Assembly (NCBI RefSeq): GCF_023630175.1
Contig: NZ_JALLIN010000059.1
Location: 1-39,355 of the forward strand
Source of the DNA: Streptomyces cellostaticus
GTDB lineage: Bacteria; Actinomycetota; Actinomycetes; Streptomycetales; Streptomycetaceae
Length of the DNA: 39,355 nucleotides
Direction: 5' to 3'
In this document: one piece after another, positions 27,319 to 35,187 of the stretch
Layout of the letters: each line of letters begins with the position of its first letter
Numbering within the stretch: the stretch's first letter is position 1
The notes under the pieces: model-generated
Told to the model about the DNA's origin: nothing
Seen by the model: the letters and a program-made list of their open reading frames with translations, nothing else
Databases searched by the model: none
Program-made: the position numbers and the translations under genes

Positions 27319-27324
27319 TACCGT
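27319..27324 (+). promoter_or_regulatory. -10 element of a probable leaderless promoter for the hydrolase-ABC gene
   Basis: TACCGT fits TAnnnT and ends six bases before the ATG at 27331, so the transcript would start at the start codon. No ribosome site is visible. The geometry equals that at 6158-6170. Confidence 0.45.
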
Positions 27325-27330
27325 TGACGC

Positions 27331-29979
27331 ATGGATCTTCGAAGGCTCGTGCCGCGGGGACCGCTGAAGGGACCGCGCCGGCTGCTCGCCGCCGCGGCCG
27401 CCGTCGTGGTGCTCGCCGGCGCCGGGACGTGGTCGGCCGTCGCGTCCGACGATCCGCCCGGGGTGCGCCGGACCGACCGGGTCATGACCATGGCCGACGG
27501 CACCCGCCTGGACACCTCCTACTTCACCGGTGCCGCCGGCCGCCGCCCCGCCGTCCTGCTCGCCCACGGCTTCGGCGGCAGCAAGGACGACGTGCGGCAG
27601 CAGGCCGAGGACCTCACCCGCGCCGGATACACGGTGCTGACCTGGTCGGCCCGCGGCTTCGGCCACTCCACCGGGAAGATCGGCCTCAACGACCCGGAGC
27701 ACGAGGTCGCCGACGTCTCCCGGCTGATCGACTGGCTGGCCGACCAGCCCCAGGTCCGCCTCGACGGCAAGGGCGACCCGCGCGTGGGCGTGACCGGCGG
27801 CTCCTACGGCGGCGCGATCTCCCTGCTCGCCGCCGGGCACGACCGCCGAGTCGACGCCATCGCACCGGCCGTCACCTACTGGAACCTCGCCGACGCCCTC
27901 TTCCCGAACGGCGTCTTCAAGAAGCTCTGGGCCGGGGTCTTCTTCAACACCGGCGGCGGCTGCGCCAGGTTCGAGCCCGCCCTGTGCCGGATGTACGACC
28001 GGGTGGCCGAGTCCGGAACCCCGGACGACGCGGCCCGCGAGCTGCTCCGGGAACGCTCGCCGGTCGCGGTCGCCGCCCGCATCAGGGTGCCCGCGCTGCT
28101 GGTGCAGGGCCAGACCGACTCCCTGTTCACCCTCGCCCAGTCCGACGCCGCCGCGAAGGCGATCCGAGCGAACGGCGCCCCCGTGGACGTCGACTGGATC
28201 GCGGGCGGGCACGACGGCGGCGACAGGGAGGACACCCGGGTGCGGGGGCGGGTGACCGCCTGGTTCGACCGCTACCTGAAGGGCGACGGGTCCGCCGGCA
28301 CCGGTCCCGCCTTCCGCGTCACCCGCACCGGCGGCGTCGACTCCACCGACGGCGCCGCCCGGCTGCGCGGCGCGAGCGCCGACGCCTACCCGGGCCTGCG
28401 CGGCCACCCGCGCGCCGTCGCCCTGACCGGCCGCGGGCAGCACGTCGCCAACCCGGCCGGCGCCAGCCCGCCCGGTGTCTCCGCGCTGCCCGGCCTCGGC
28501 GGCTCCGGCGGTCTCTCCCGCCTCTCCGCGCTCGGCGTCGGAGTCTCCCTCGACTTCCCCGGCCAGTACGCCCGGTTCGACTCGGCCCCGCTCGGCCGGG
28601 ACCTGCGGATCACCGGTTCGCCGACCGCCACCGTCCACGTCACCTCCACCACCGGCGACGCCGTCCTGTTCGGCAAGGTGTACGACGTCGGCCCCGGCGG
28701 CACCCGGCAGGTGCTGCCCTCCCAGCTCGTCGCACCCCTGCGGGTCACCGGCGCCGAGGCGGGCAAGGACGTCACGGTCACCCTCCCGGCGATCGACCAC
28801 GAGGTGCGCAAGGGCCACCGGCTCCGCCTCGTCCTGGCCTCCACCGACCTCGGCTACGCCTCACCGGCCGCCCCGGCCACGTACACCGTCTCCCTCAGGT
28901 CGGACCTGAGCGTGCCGACCGCGCCCGCCGTCACCACCGCGGCGGACCCGCTGCCCGCCTGGGTGTGGTGGCTGCCCCTGGCCGGGGCGGCGGGCGCGCT
29001 CGCCCTGCTGGTCACCGGCCGGCGCCCCACGGCCGCCCCCGCTCCCGACCCGGCGCTCGCCGACGTCCCGCTGCGGATCACGGACCTGAGCAAGCGGTAC
29101 GCCAGGTCCGCCGACCGGTACGCGGTGCGCGAGCTGTCCTTCCGGGTGGAACGGGGGCAGGTCCTCGGCCTGCTCGGACCCAACGGCGCGGGCAAGACCA
29201 CCACCCTGCGCATGCTGATGGGCCTCATCGCCCCCGACGGCGGGGAGATCCGCGTCTTCGGCCACGCCGTCCGGCCCGGCGCGCCGGTGCTGTCCAGGGT
29301 CGGCGCCTTCGTGGAGGGCGCGGGCTTCCTGCCCCACCTGTCCGGCCGGGAGAACCTGGAACTCCACTGGCGGGCCACCGGCCGGCCGGCCGGGGACGCC
29401 CACCTCGACCAGGCCCTGGAGATCGCCGGCCTCGGCGACGCGCTCGCCCGTCCGGTACGCACCTACTCCCAGGGCATGCGGCAGCGGCTGGCCATCGCCC
29501 AGGCCATGCTCGGCCTGCCCGAGCTGCTGATCCTGGACGAACCCACCAACGGTCTCGACCCGCCCCAGATCCGCGAGATGCGCGAGGTGATGATCCGCTA
29601 CGCGGCGGCCGGCCGCACGGTGATCGTCTCCAGCCATCTCCTCGCCGAGGTCGAGCAGTCCTGCACCCACCTGGTGGTCATGGACCGCGGCCGGCTGGTC
29701 CAGGCCGGACCGGTGCGGGAGATCGTCGGCTCCGGCGACACACTGCTGGTCGGCACCGGTGCGCCCGTGGAGGAGCCGGTGGTGGAGAAGGTCACGGCCC
29801 TGCCCGGCGTCGCCTCCGCCGTCCGCACCGAGGACGGGCTGCTCATCCGTCTCGAACCCGGCGCCACCGCCGAGGAACTGGTCGTGGAACTGGTGCGCCT
29901 GGCGGTGCCCGTCGCCTCGGTCGGCCCCCACCGGCGCCTGGAGGACGCCTTCCTCACCCTGATCGGAGGTGCCCCGTGA
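27331..29979 (+). CDS. Extracellular S15/CocE-type hydrolase fused to an ABC exporter ATPase
   Basis: This 882-residue protein joins two families. A membrane helix (about 18-38) precedes an X-Pro dipeptidyl-peptidase/CocE-like alpha/beta hydrolase: LLAHGFGGSKDD, nucleophile Ser158 in GGSYGG, Asp263 in QGQTDSL, His294 in AGGHDGG, then a beta-sandwich domain to about 525. A second helix (543-562) returns the chain inside to a full ABC ATPase (about 575-882): Walker A GPNGAGKT (616-623), signature YSQGMRQR near 712, Walker B LLILDEPT near 732, closest to ABC-2 exporter ATPases. The hydrolase would face outside and the ATPase inside. The permease gene follows with a 4-base overlap. One frame runs unbroken through both halves. 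Substrate unknown. Confidence 0.9.
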   Translation: MDLRRLVPRGPLKGPRRLLAAAAAVVVLAGAGTWSAVASDDPPGVRRTDRVMTMADGTRLDTSYFTGAAGRRPAVLLAHGFGGSKDDVRQQAEDLTRAGYTVLTWSARGFGHSTGKIGLNDPEHEVADVSRLIDWLADQPQVRLDGKGDPRVGVTGGSYGGAISLLAAGHDRRVDAIAPAVTYWNLADALFPNGVFKKLWAGVFFNTGGGCARFEPALCRMYDRVAESGTPDDAARELLRERSPVAVAARIRVPALLVQGQTDSLFTLAQSDAAAKAIRANGAPVDVDWIAGGHDGGDREDTRVRGRVTAWFDRYLKGDGSAGTGPAFRVTRTGGVDSTDGAARLRGASADAYPGLRGHPRAVALTGRGQHVANPAGASPPGVSALPGLGGSGGLSRLSALGVGVSLDFPGQYARFDSAPLGRDLRITGSPTATVHVTSTTGDAVLFGKVYDVGPGGTRQVLPSQLVAPLRVTGAEAGKDVTVTLPAIDHEVRKGHRLRLVLASTDLGYASPAAPATYTVSLRSDLSVPTAPAVTTAADPLPAWVWWLPLAGAAGALALLVTGRRPTAAPAPDPALADVPLRITDLSKRYARSADRYAVRELSFRVERGQVLGLLGPNGAGKTTTLRMLMGLIAPDGGEIRVFGHAVRPGAPVLSRVGAFVEGAGFLPHLSGRENLELHWRATGRPAGDAHLDQALEIAGLGDALARPVRTYSQGMRQRLAIAQAMLGLPELLILDEPTNGLDPPQIREMREVMIRYAAAGRTVIVSSHLLAEVEQSCTHLVVMDRGRLVQAGPVREIVGSGDTLLVGTGAPVEEPVVEKVTALPGVASAVRTEDGLLIRLEPGATAEELVVELVRLAVPVASVGPHRRLEDAFLTLIGGAP

Positions 29980-30866
29980 GCACGCTCACCGAGCCCGTCG
30001 AGCCCGTCGAGCCCGAGGAACCGGTCGAGGCGGCCCCCGGCTACCGGGCGGGCCGCACGCTGCCGCTGCGCGTGGAACTGGTCCGCCAGTTCAAGCGGCG
30101 CCGCACGCTGATCATGGGCGGTGTCCTCGCGGTCCTGCCGTTCGTGCTGCTCGTCGCGTTCACGATCGGCGGCGAGCCCTCCGGCCGCGACGGCCGGGTC
30201 ACGCTGATGGACACGGCCACCGCGTCCGGCGCCAACTTCGCCGCGGTCAACCTGTTCGTCTCGGCGGGCTTCCTGCTGGTCATCCCGGTCGCCCTGTTCT
30301 GCGGGGACACGGTCGCCTCCGAGGCGAGCTGGTCCTCCCTGCGCTATCTGCTCGCCGCGCCCGTGCCGAGAACCCGCCTGCTGCTGTCCAAGCTCGCCGT
30401 GGGGCTGGGGCTGAGCCTCGCCGCGATGGTGCTGCTGCCGGTGGTCGCCCTCGCGGTCGGCACGGCCGCCTACGGCTGGGGCCCGCTGCAGATCCCCACC
30501 GGCGGCGCGCTGGACCCGGGCACCGCGGCGCAGCGGCTCGTGGTGGTCGTGGCGTACGTCTTCGTGTCCCAACTGGTCACGGCGGGACTGGCGTTCTGGC
30601 TGTCGACGAGGACGGACGCCCCGCTCGGCGCGGTCGGCGGTGCGGTCGGCCTGACGATCGCCGGCAACGTCCTGGACGCCGTGACCGCCCTCGGCCACTG
30701 GCGCGACTTCCTCCCCGCGCACTGGCAGTTCGCCTGGGCCGACGCGGTGCAGCCGGACCCCGAGTGGTCCGGCATGGTCCAGGGCGCGGCGGTCTCCGTG
30801 ACGTACGCCCTGGTGCTGTTCGCCCTGGCCTTCCGGGGCTTCGCACGCAAGGACATCGTCTCCTGA
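29976..30866 (+). CDS. ABC-2-type permease partner of the hydrolase-ATPase
   Basis: The 296 residues begin with an acidic, Pro-Glu-Val-rich tail (PVEPVEPEEPVEAAPG), then six probable membrane helices, with the ABC-2 hallmark DTVASEASWSSLRYLLAAPVP between helices 2 and 3. It ends in LAFRGFARKDIVS. It would form the membrane channel for the ATPase encoded just before. The GTG start overlaps the preceding stop (GTGA), with GGAGGT eight bases upstream. Cargo may be a lipid, peptide or drug. Confidence 0.9.
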   Translation: MSTLTEPVEPVEPEEPVEAAPGYRAGRTLPLRVELVRQFKRRRTLIMGGVLAVLPFVLLVAFTIGGEPSGRDGRVTLMDTATASGANFAAVNLFVSAGFLLVIPVALFCGDTVASEASWSSLRYLLAAPVPRTRLLLSKLAVGLGLSLAAMVLLPVVALAVGTAAYGWGPLQIPTGGALDPGTAAQRLVVVVAYVFVSQLVTAGLAFWLSTRTDAPLGAVGGAVGLTIAGNVLDAVTALGHWRDFLPAHWQFAWADAVQPDPEWSGMVQGAAVSVTYALVLFALAFRGFARKDIVS

Positions 30867-30948
30867 CCGGGGCCGGGGCGGGGTACCGCCACCCGCCGCC
30901 CACGCCGCACGCGTCGGGGCGCCGCACCGGGGGGTGAGCACACGAAAC

Positions 30949-30984
30949 GGCGGCGGGCGACCCGGGGAACCGGCGCCCGCCGCC
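30949..30984 (+). terminator. Terminator hairpin of the ABC exporter operon
   Basis: GGCGGCGGGCG (30949-30959) pairs perfectly with CGCCCGCCGCC (30974-30984) across a 14-base loop, 82 bp after the permease stop. There is no T-tract. Confidence 0.55.
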
Positions 30985-31003
30985 GCGGAGCGTGCGCTCA
31001 GGT

Positions 31004-31033
31004 GGTGCCGGTGCCGGTGCCGGTGCCGGTGCC
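31004..31033. repeat. Five tandem GGTGCC hexamers
   Basis: The hexamer GGTGCC occurs five times head to tail, followed by a degenerate GGTGGC. It is non-coding as far as I can tell and could vary in copy number between strains. Confidence 0.85.
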
Positions 31034-31284
31034 GGTGGCGGACGGGGCGGAGACGTTGTCCGCGCACGCGGAAATGCCCGCACCTCGGCCAAGGTGTCAA
31101 TTCTGCGGGGGCGTTCGAGTGAATTGACGGGTGGTATGCGTTCCACGGTTTCCTCCGCTGTCTATTCCTCGTTCTACAACCTGCCGGTCATGGTGCGAGC
31201 CGTTGAAGCTGCGCTCGCTCGGCCGAGACCGCTCGCTCGGTTTCGGCCGTCAAAGGGGCATGACCGCAGAGAAGGGAAAGTCTC

Positions 31285-31521
31285 ATGAACAAGAGCACTG
31301 TTGTGCTCGTCGGCGCGATCCTGGCTCTGGGTGGGGCGGCCCCCGCGTTCGCGGACTCGGACGCGACGGGCTCCGCCTCCAACTCGCCGGGCTTCCTCTC
31401 GGGCAACGTCATCCAGGTGCCGATTCACATTCCGGTCAACGCCTGTGGCAACTCCGTGAACGTCATCGGCGCGCTGAACCCGGCCCTCGGCGCCGTCTGC
31501 GCCAACGGCTCGCTGCAGTAA
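31285..31521 (+). CDS. Short chaplin (hydrophobic coat protein of aerial hyphae)
   Basis: Chaplins are secreted and assemble into amyloid fibres that lower surface tension and coat aerial hyphae and spores. The 78 residues have a signal peptide (cleavage after AFA, residue 23) and one chaplin domain, from SPGFLSGNVIQVPIHIPVN to Cys54 and Cys72, the conserved disulfide pair 18 apart. It has no sortase motif, so it is of the short class (ChpC/ChpH-like group; exact orthology not assigned). AAGGGAA precedes the ATG. The next gene encodes a sortase-anchored protein. Confidence 0.93.
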   Translation: MNKSTVVLVGAILALGGAAPAFADSDATGSASNSPGFLSGNVIQVPIHIPVNACGNSVNVIGALNPALGAVCANGSLQ

Positions 31522-31552
31522 AGCGACGCTTCAGCCCACCGGCTGTGTCGTG

Positions 31553-31600
31553 GCCGGCCCCGGACCTCTTCATCGTTCCGGGGCCGGCTTTCCCATTTCT
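31553..31600 (+). terminator. Terminator between the chaplin and the LPXTG protein gene
   Basis: GCCGGCCCCGGA (31553-31564) pairs with TCCGGGGCCGGC (31577-31588), a perfect 12-bp stem with a 12-base loop, followed by TTTCCCATTTCT. It probably ends most chaplin transcripts, leaving some read-through into the next gene. Confidence 0.75.
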
Positions 31601-31621
31601 ACGAGCAGGAAGACGACGACA

Positions 31622-32626
31622 TTGCGACAGACCCTCAGCAAGGGCATTTTCGTGGCCGCCGCCGCGACAGGCATGCTGTCCTTGTACGGCGGCCTGGCAC
31701 TCGCCGACTCGGAGCACGGCCCCGCCCGGCAGCCGTCCGGCGTGGTGTCCGCCAACACCGCCCAGGCACCGGGGGAGGCCCCGGCCGCCGTCTGCGGCGA
31801 CTCCGCGGACGGCGCCTCCGGCAGCTCCTGCGCCGGCCGCCACGAGTCCGGCACGGGCGGTGCCCGGAGCAAGGGCGCCACGAGCGTGGACCCACAGGAC
31901 GAGCCCGACTACAGCGATGACGTGGACCTGTCGTCGTCGCAGAACAAGGGAAACGATTCCTCTCCGTCCTCGTACGGTGAGGAGGACGAGGCCCAGGGCC
32001 CTTCGAAGGAAGAGGAGCACCCGACCGAACCCTCCTACGGTGAGGAGGAGCCCGCCAAGAAGCCCTCGTCCGGCGACGAGGAGCACTCCTCCTCGTCCGC
32101 GCACGGCAAGGAGGAGCCCACCCACGAGCCCTCGTACGGCGACGAGGAGCACTCGGCCGCGCCCTCGTACGGGAAGGACGACCACTCGGCCCCGCCCTCC
32201 TATGGCGACGACGAGCCCGCCAAGAAGCCCTCGTACGGCGACGACGAGCCCGCCAAGAAGCCCTCGTACGGCGACGACGAGCCCACTCAGAAGCCCTCGT
32301 ACGGGGACGACGAGCCCACTCAGAAGCCCTCGTACGGCGACGACGGGCCCACCCGCGAGCCCTCGTACGGCGGCGACGACCACGCGAGCCCACCCTCGTA
32401 CGGGGAGGACGAGCAACAGGGCCCGCCCTCGTACGGCGATGACGACACACCCCCGCCCTACGGCGGCGAGGAGCACCACCACCACCATCACGGGCACAGG
32501 CCCCACCTTCCGCACACCGGTGGCAACGCCGAGGCCATGATCGCGGCCTCGGCGGCGAGCGCCGCGCTGATCGTGGCGGGGACCACCCTCTACCGCCGGG
32601 GCCGCCGCGCCGCGTCCCGTCGCTGA
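31622..32626 (+). CDS. Sortase-anchored acidic PSYG-repeat protein with degenerate chaplin-like segment
   Basis: The 334-residue product has a signal peptide (1-28, ending ALA), a segment QPSGVVSANTAQAPGEAP...VCGDSADG...SSCAG (38-72) that mimics a chaplin domain but lacks its hydrophobic core and has the two Cys (58, 70) only 12 apart, and then a long acidic, Tyr-containing repeat region (115-281). Six histidines in a row (285-290) come just before the sortase motif LPHTG (296-300), a membrane helix and an Arg-rich tail. It should be linked to peptidoglycan with the repeats extended outward. I chose the TTG at 31622, preceded by AGGAAG, because the longer GTG at 31550 lies inside the terminator. 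The function is unknown. Confidence 0.8.
   Translation: MRQTLSKGIFVAAAATGMLSLYGGLALADSEHGPARQPSGVVSANTAQAPGEAPAAVCGDSADGASGSSCAGRHESGTGGARSKGATSVDPQDEPDYSDDVDLSSSQNKGNDSSPSSYGEEDEAQGPSKEEEHPTEPSYGEEEPAKKPSSGDEEHSSSSAHGKEEPTHEPSYGDEEHSAAPSYGKDDHSAPPSYGDDEPAKKPSYGDDEPAKKPSYGDDEPTQKPSYGDDEPTQKPSYGDDGPTREPSYGGDDHASPPSYGEDEQQGPPSYGDDDTPPPYGGEEHHHHHHGHRPHLPHTGGNAEAMIAASAASAALIVAGTTLYRRGRRAASRR
32198..32395 (+). repeat. 33-bp tandem repeats in the LPXTG gene
   Basis: Six 11-codon units begin at residues 193, 204, 215, 226, 237 and 248. Four are nearly identical (SYGDDEPAKKP twice, SYGDDEPTQKP twice); the outer ones diverge. Looser PSYG units extend over 31964-32464. Such in-frame repeats expand and contract readily. 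Confidence 0.9.
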
Positions 32627-32627
32627 C

Positions 32628-32658
32628 GTGCCGGGTGCCGGAGCCCCGTGCCCGGCAC
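32628..32658 (+). terminator. Hairpin after the LPXTG protein gene
   Basis: GTGCCGGG (32628-32635) pairs with CCCGGCAC (32651-32658) just after the stop codon, with a 15-base loop. There is no T-tract. Confidence 0.5.
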
Positions 32659-32799
32659 CCCGCTCGTTCGGCCGTACGAGGGGTGCGGCCACCTGTAAGC
32701 CGCAACCGCGTTGGCACGGTCTCGGCCCGTGTGACTGGGTGTCGGTAACAGCGACCGCCGGGCGAGCAGGCGGGCGTGCGGGAGAGGGAGGATCCCGGC

Positions 32800-34032
32800 A
32801 TGGCTCCACAGCGGCGAAGGGCCCGGTACCGGCCGGCGCTGACCGCGGCCGGGATCACCGTCGCGGCGGTCCTGGCCGCGGGACCGGCTCCCTCCCCGGT
32901 GCCCCCCGCACCGGCGCCACGCGCACCCACGGCGGCTCCGACCGCGACCTCCGCCCCGGCGGCGCCCCGGGTCTCCGCCTCCCCCGGGGCCGCGAAGGGG
33001 GCCGCCGGGATCACTCCGTTCGGCGCCTTCCTCGACTCGGGGCCGCTCGGGGTGACCCTGATGGCGGGGCTGCGCCACTGGCTCGGCGGCACCGAGCCGA
33101 AGGTCGCCCACACCTACCTGCCCGGCGGCCGCTGGGCCGACGTCGAGGGCCCGCCCGGCTTCCTGGACCCGTGGGCGCGGTGGCGGCGCGCCCAGGCGGA
33201 CCGCACGCTCGTGCTCAACGTGCCGATGCAGGAGCGCAACGAGGAGAACCTCTCCGACGACGAGGTGCGCGAGCTGCTCCGGCGGGGGGCGGCCGGGGAG
33301 TTCGACCGTCACTTCCGGACGCTGGCCGAGCGGCTGGTGGAGTCGGGGGTGCCCGACACCGTGCTGGTCCTCGGCTGGGAGATGAACGGCATCACCTACA
33401 CCCACCGCTGCGGACCGGACCCGGCGTCCTGGAAGACGTACTGGAAGCGGATCGTCGCGACCATGCGGTCGGTGCCGGGCCAGCGGTTCCGGTTCGACTT
33501 CACCCCGAGCCGCGGCCGGGACGCCGTGCCCTGGACCGAGTGCTACCCCGGGGACGACACCGTCGACATCATCGGCATGGACGCCTACGACCAGCCGGCC
33601 GGGCTGTCGTTCGCGGAACAGGTGAGGGAGCCCTACGGGCTGCGGCAGCACGTCGACTTCGCCAAGGCCCACGGCAAGCCCGTCTCCTATCCGGAGTGGG
33701 GGCTCTTCCGCAACGGCGACGACACCGACTACATGCGGGGCATGCTGGCCTGGATCCGGGAACACGGGCCGGTGTACAACACGCTCACGGACTACTGCCC
33801 GCACGGCGTGTGGCAGTGCGCGCGCAACCCCCGCTCGTCGCAGGTCTACCGGTCCTTCCTGTACGGCCGCGGCGAGCAGCAGCCCGCTCCGGCAGCGACG
33901 GTGTCCGCGCCGGCCCCGGAGCCCGGGAAGTCCGGCGGGCCCGCCCCGGAGCCGGGCGGCGACTGCCCGGTCCCGGACCCGGACGACTGGCCGGCGTACC
34001 GGCTCGGCCGGAAGTCCTGCCCCGACCGGTGA
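32800..34032 (+). CDS. Secreted GH26-type glycoside hydrolase
   Basis: This 410-residue protein has a signal peptide, a Pro/Ala-rich stretch (30-65) and a GH26-like barrel (about 70-350). The family acid/base Glu is visible as Glu194 in LGWEMNG and the nucleophile as Glu299 in YPEWGLF; RFDFTPSRG and IIGMDAYDQ are also typical. GH26 enzymes cut beta-mannan or related beta-glucans. The C-terminal tail is Pro-rich and ends in a Cys-containing segment. GGAGG precedes the ATG. It converges on an exopolysaccharide gene cluster, so it may trim that polymer; this is inferred. Confidence 0.85.
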   Translation: MAPQRRRARYRPALTAAGITVAAVLAAGPAPSPVPPAPAPRAPTAAPTATSAPAAPRVSASPGAAKGAAGITPFGAFLDSGPLGVTLMAGLRHWLGGTEPKVAHTYLPGGRWADVEGPPGFLDPWARWRRAQADRTLVLNVPMQERNEENLSDDEVRELLRRGAAGEFDRHFRTLAERLVESGVPDTVLVLGWEMNGITYTHRCGPDPASWKTYWKRIVATMRSVPGQRFRFDFTPSRGRDAVPWTECYPGDDTVDIIGMDAYDQPAGLSFAEQVREPYGLRQHVDFAKAHGKPVSYPEWGLFRNGDDTDYMRGMLAWIREHGPVYNTLTDYCPHGVWQCARNPRSSQVYRSFLYGRGEQQPAPAATVSAPAPEPGKSGGPAPEPGGDCPVPDPDDWPAYRLGRKSCPDR

Positions 34033-34056
34033 TCCGACGGCCGGCGGGCCCCGGCG

Positions 34057-35187
34057 TCAGCCCGACGGCTGCTCCCGCCACCGGCGCAGCACCTCTCCGC
34101 CCCACAGCCGGGCGGCCCCGGCGCACAGCGCGGCCGACAGCAGCGGCGCGGTCCGCCGCCGGGCCATCAGCAGCCGCTGGTTGGCGACCGGTTCGGGCCG
34201 CCAGTGCATCTTGTAGGGCTCGGAGCCGCGCAGCAGGCTCAGCGTGCCGCCTCCGTCCGCGCCCCCGGCGCGCGTCGCCTGCTCACTGCACGCGTCCAGC
34301 AGCAGTACGGCCACATCGGCCCTGCTCTCCCGCAGCCGCGGGTGCGCGCCGTACAGATAGCCGCCGGTCAGGCTCCGGGACCGCAGCGTCAGGTCGACGG
34401 CGACCACGTCCGCGCCGATCCGGAACTCCGTCACGACCGCGTTCCCGGAGCGGACCAGATCGGGTACCGCGCGCACCAGGTGTTCGCGGAACCGGGGCAG
34501 CGTGTGCTCGGCCGTCACCTTGCGTTCCCGCCACTGCAGCCGGTGCAGCTCCAGCATGCGGTGCAGGGCCGGGGCCGCCTCGTCCGGCCCGGCCACGTGC
34601 CGCACCACGCCCAGTGACGTGTGCCTGCGCAGCTGCGCCCGGACCCGCTGGGCCCGCTTCGCGGGCAGCCGGGCGGCCAGTTCGGGCAGCGGCACGGCGG
34701 GCAGCTCCAGGCACAGCGAGTCGCGGACCGTGCGGCGCGGGCCGCGCCAGCGGTCGTAGACCCGTTCCACCGCACCACCGGGCCGTACCTCGCGGAAGTC
34801 GACCAGGGCGGTGCGGGCCGCGTCCCACAGGGCGTCGGCGAGGGCGTTGGCGGCGCGCCCGTCGTCGGCGTCGTCCAGCAGCACGTCCCCGTAGTCGGAG
34901 ATGGCCCCGCCCAGCGGCACCAGCGCGGGCAGCGGCCGGCGTACCAGCATCAGCGGCGCCGCGCCGACCAGTTCGTCGCCGGAGCGCACCACCAGCACCC
35001 GGAGCCGGCCCGGTCCGCCGTACGACCGCCACCACGAGTGCAGCCAGGCGTGGTGCTGGAACGGGGTCGCGGTGGCGCACCGCTCGTACAGCCGCCCCCA
35101 GGCCGGGGCCAGCGCGGCGAAGGCGTCCGCGTCGGTGACGAGTCCGGCGGTGTGGTCCGGGACCGCCGGGCAGGGCGGGGCCGTCAC
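34057..35187 (-). CDS. FemAB/BioF2-like acyltransferase (GNAT fold) of the EPS cluster
   Basis: The 376 residues resemble the CelD/BcsL/BioF2-like acyltransferases of polysaccharide clusters: PFQHHAWLHSWWRSYGG at the N-terminus, LRVLVVRSGDELVGAAPL, and in the second half FRIGADVVAVDLTLRS, GGYLYGAHPRLRES and LRGSEPYKMHWRPEPV. It probably adds an acyl or aminoacyl group to the polymer or its precursor; the donor is unknown. GTG start overlaps the previous stop (GTGA). It is the last gene of the leftward cluster, facing the GH26 gene across 24 bp. Confidence 0.82.
   Translation of the reverse strand: MTAPPCPAVPDHTAGLVTDADAFAALAPAWGRLYERCATATPFQHHAWLHSWWRSYGGPGRLRVLVVRSGDELVGAAPLMLVRRPLPALVPLGGAISDYGDVLLDDADDGRAANALADALWDAARTALVDFREVRPGGAVERVYDRWRGPRRTVRDSLCLELPAVPLPELAARLPAKRAQRVRAQLRRHTSLGVVRHVAGPDEAAPALHRMLELHRLQWRERKVTAEHTLPRFREHLVRAVPDLVRSGNAVVTEFRIGADVVAVDLTLRSRSLTGGYLYGAHPRLRESRADVAVLLLDACSEQATRAGGADGGGTLSLLRGSEPYKMHWRPEPVANQRLLMARRRTAPLLSAALCAGAARLWGGEVLRRWREQPSG

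Larger units (their letters stand above)
30867..31284. other. Intergenic region before the chaplin gene
   Basis: In 418 bp I see a terminator hairpin, a GGTGCC repeat, and the chaplin leader, but no gene. TTGACG at 31124-31129 is -35-like without a fitting -10, and CGTTGA at 31201-31206 resembles a BldN -10 without a CGTAAC at 16 bp. Confidence 0.5.

Noticed and set aside
27297..30866. One frame open across both the hydrolase-ATPase and the permease genes
   Set aside because: Only its last part, from the GTG at 29976, encodes the permease; the rest is an Arg/Pro-rich shadow of the hydrolase-ATPase gene.
31180..31210. BldN-type promoter for the chaplin gene (CGTTGA at 31201)
   Set aside because: No CGTAAC-like -35 lies 16 bp upstream, so only half of the consensus is present.
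31550..31621. Earlier GTG start for the LPXTG protein
   Set aside because: It lies in the terminator hairpin, would put 24 non-signal residues before the signal peptide, and has no ribosome site.
32474..32491. His6 codons as an artificial tag
   Set aside because: They are internal, followed by a genuine sortase motif and membrane helix in unbroken chromosomal context.
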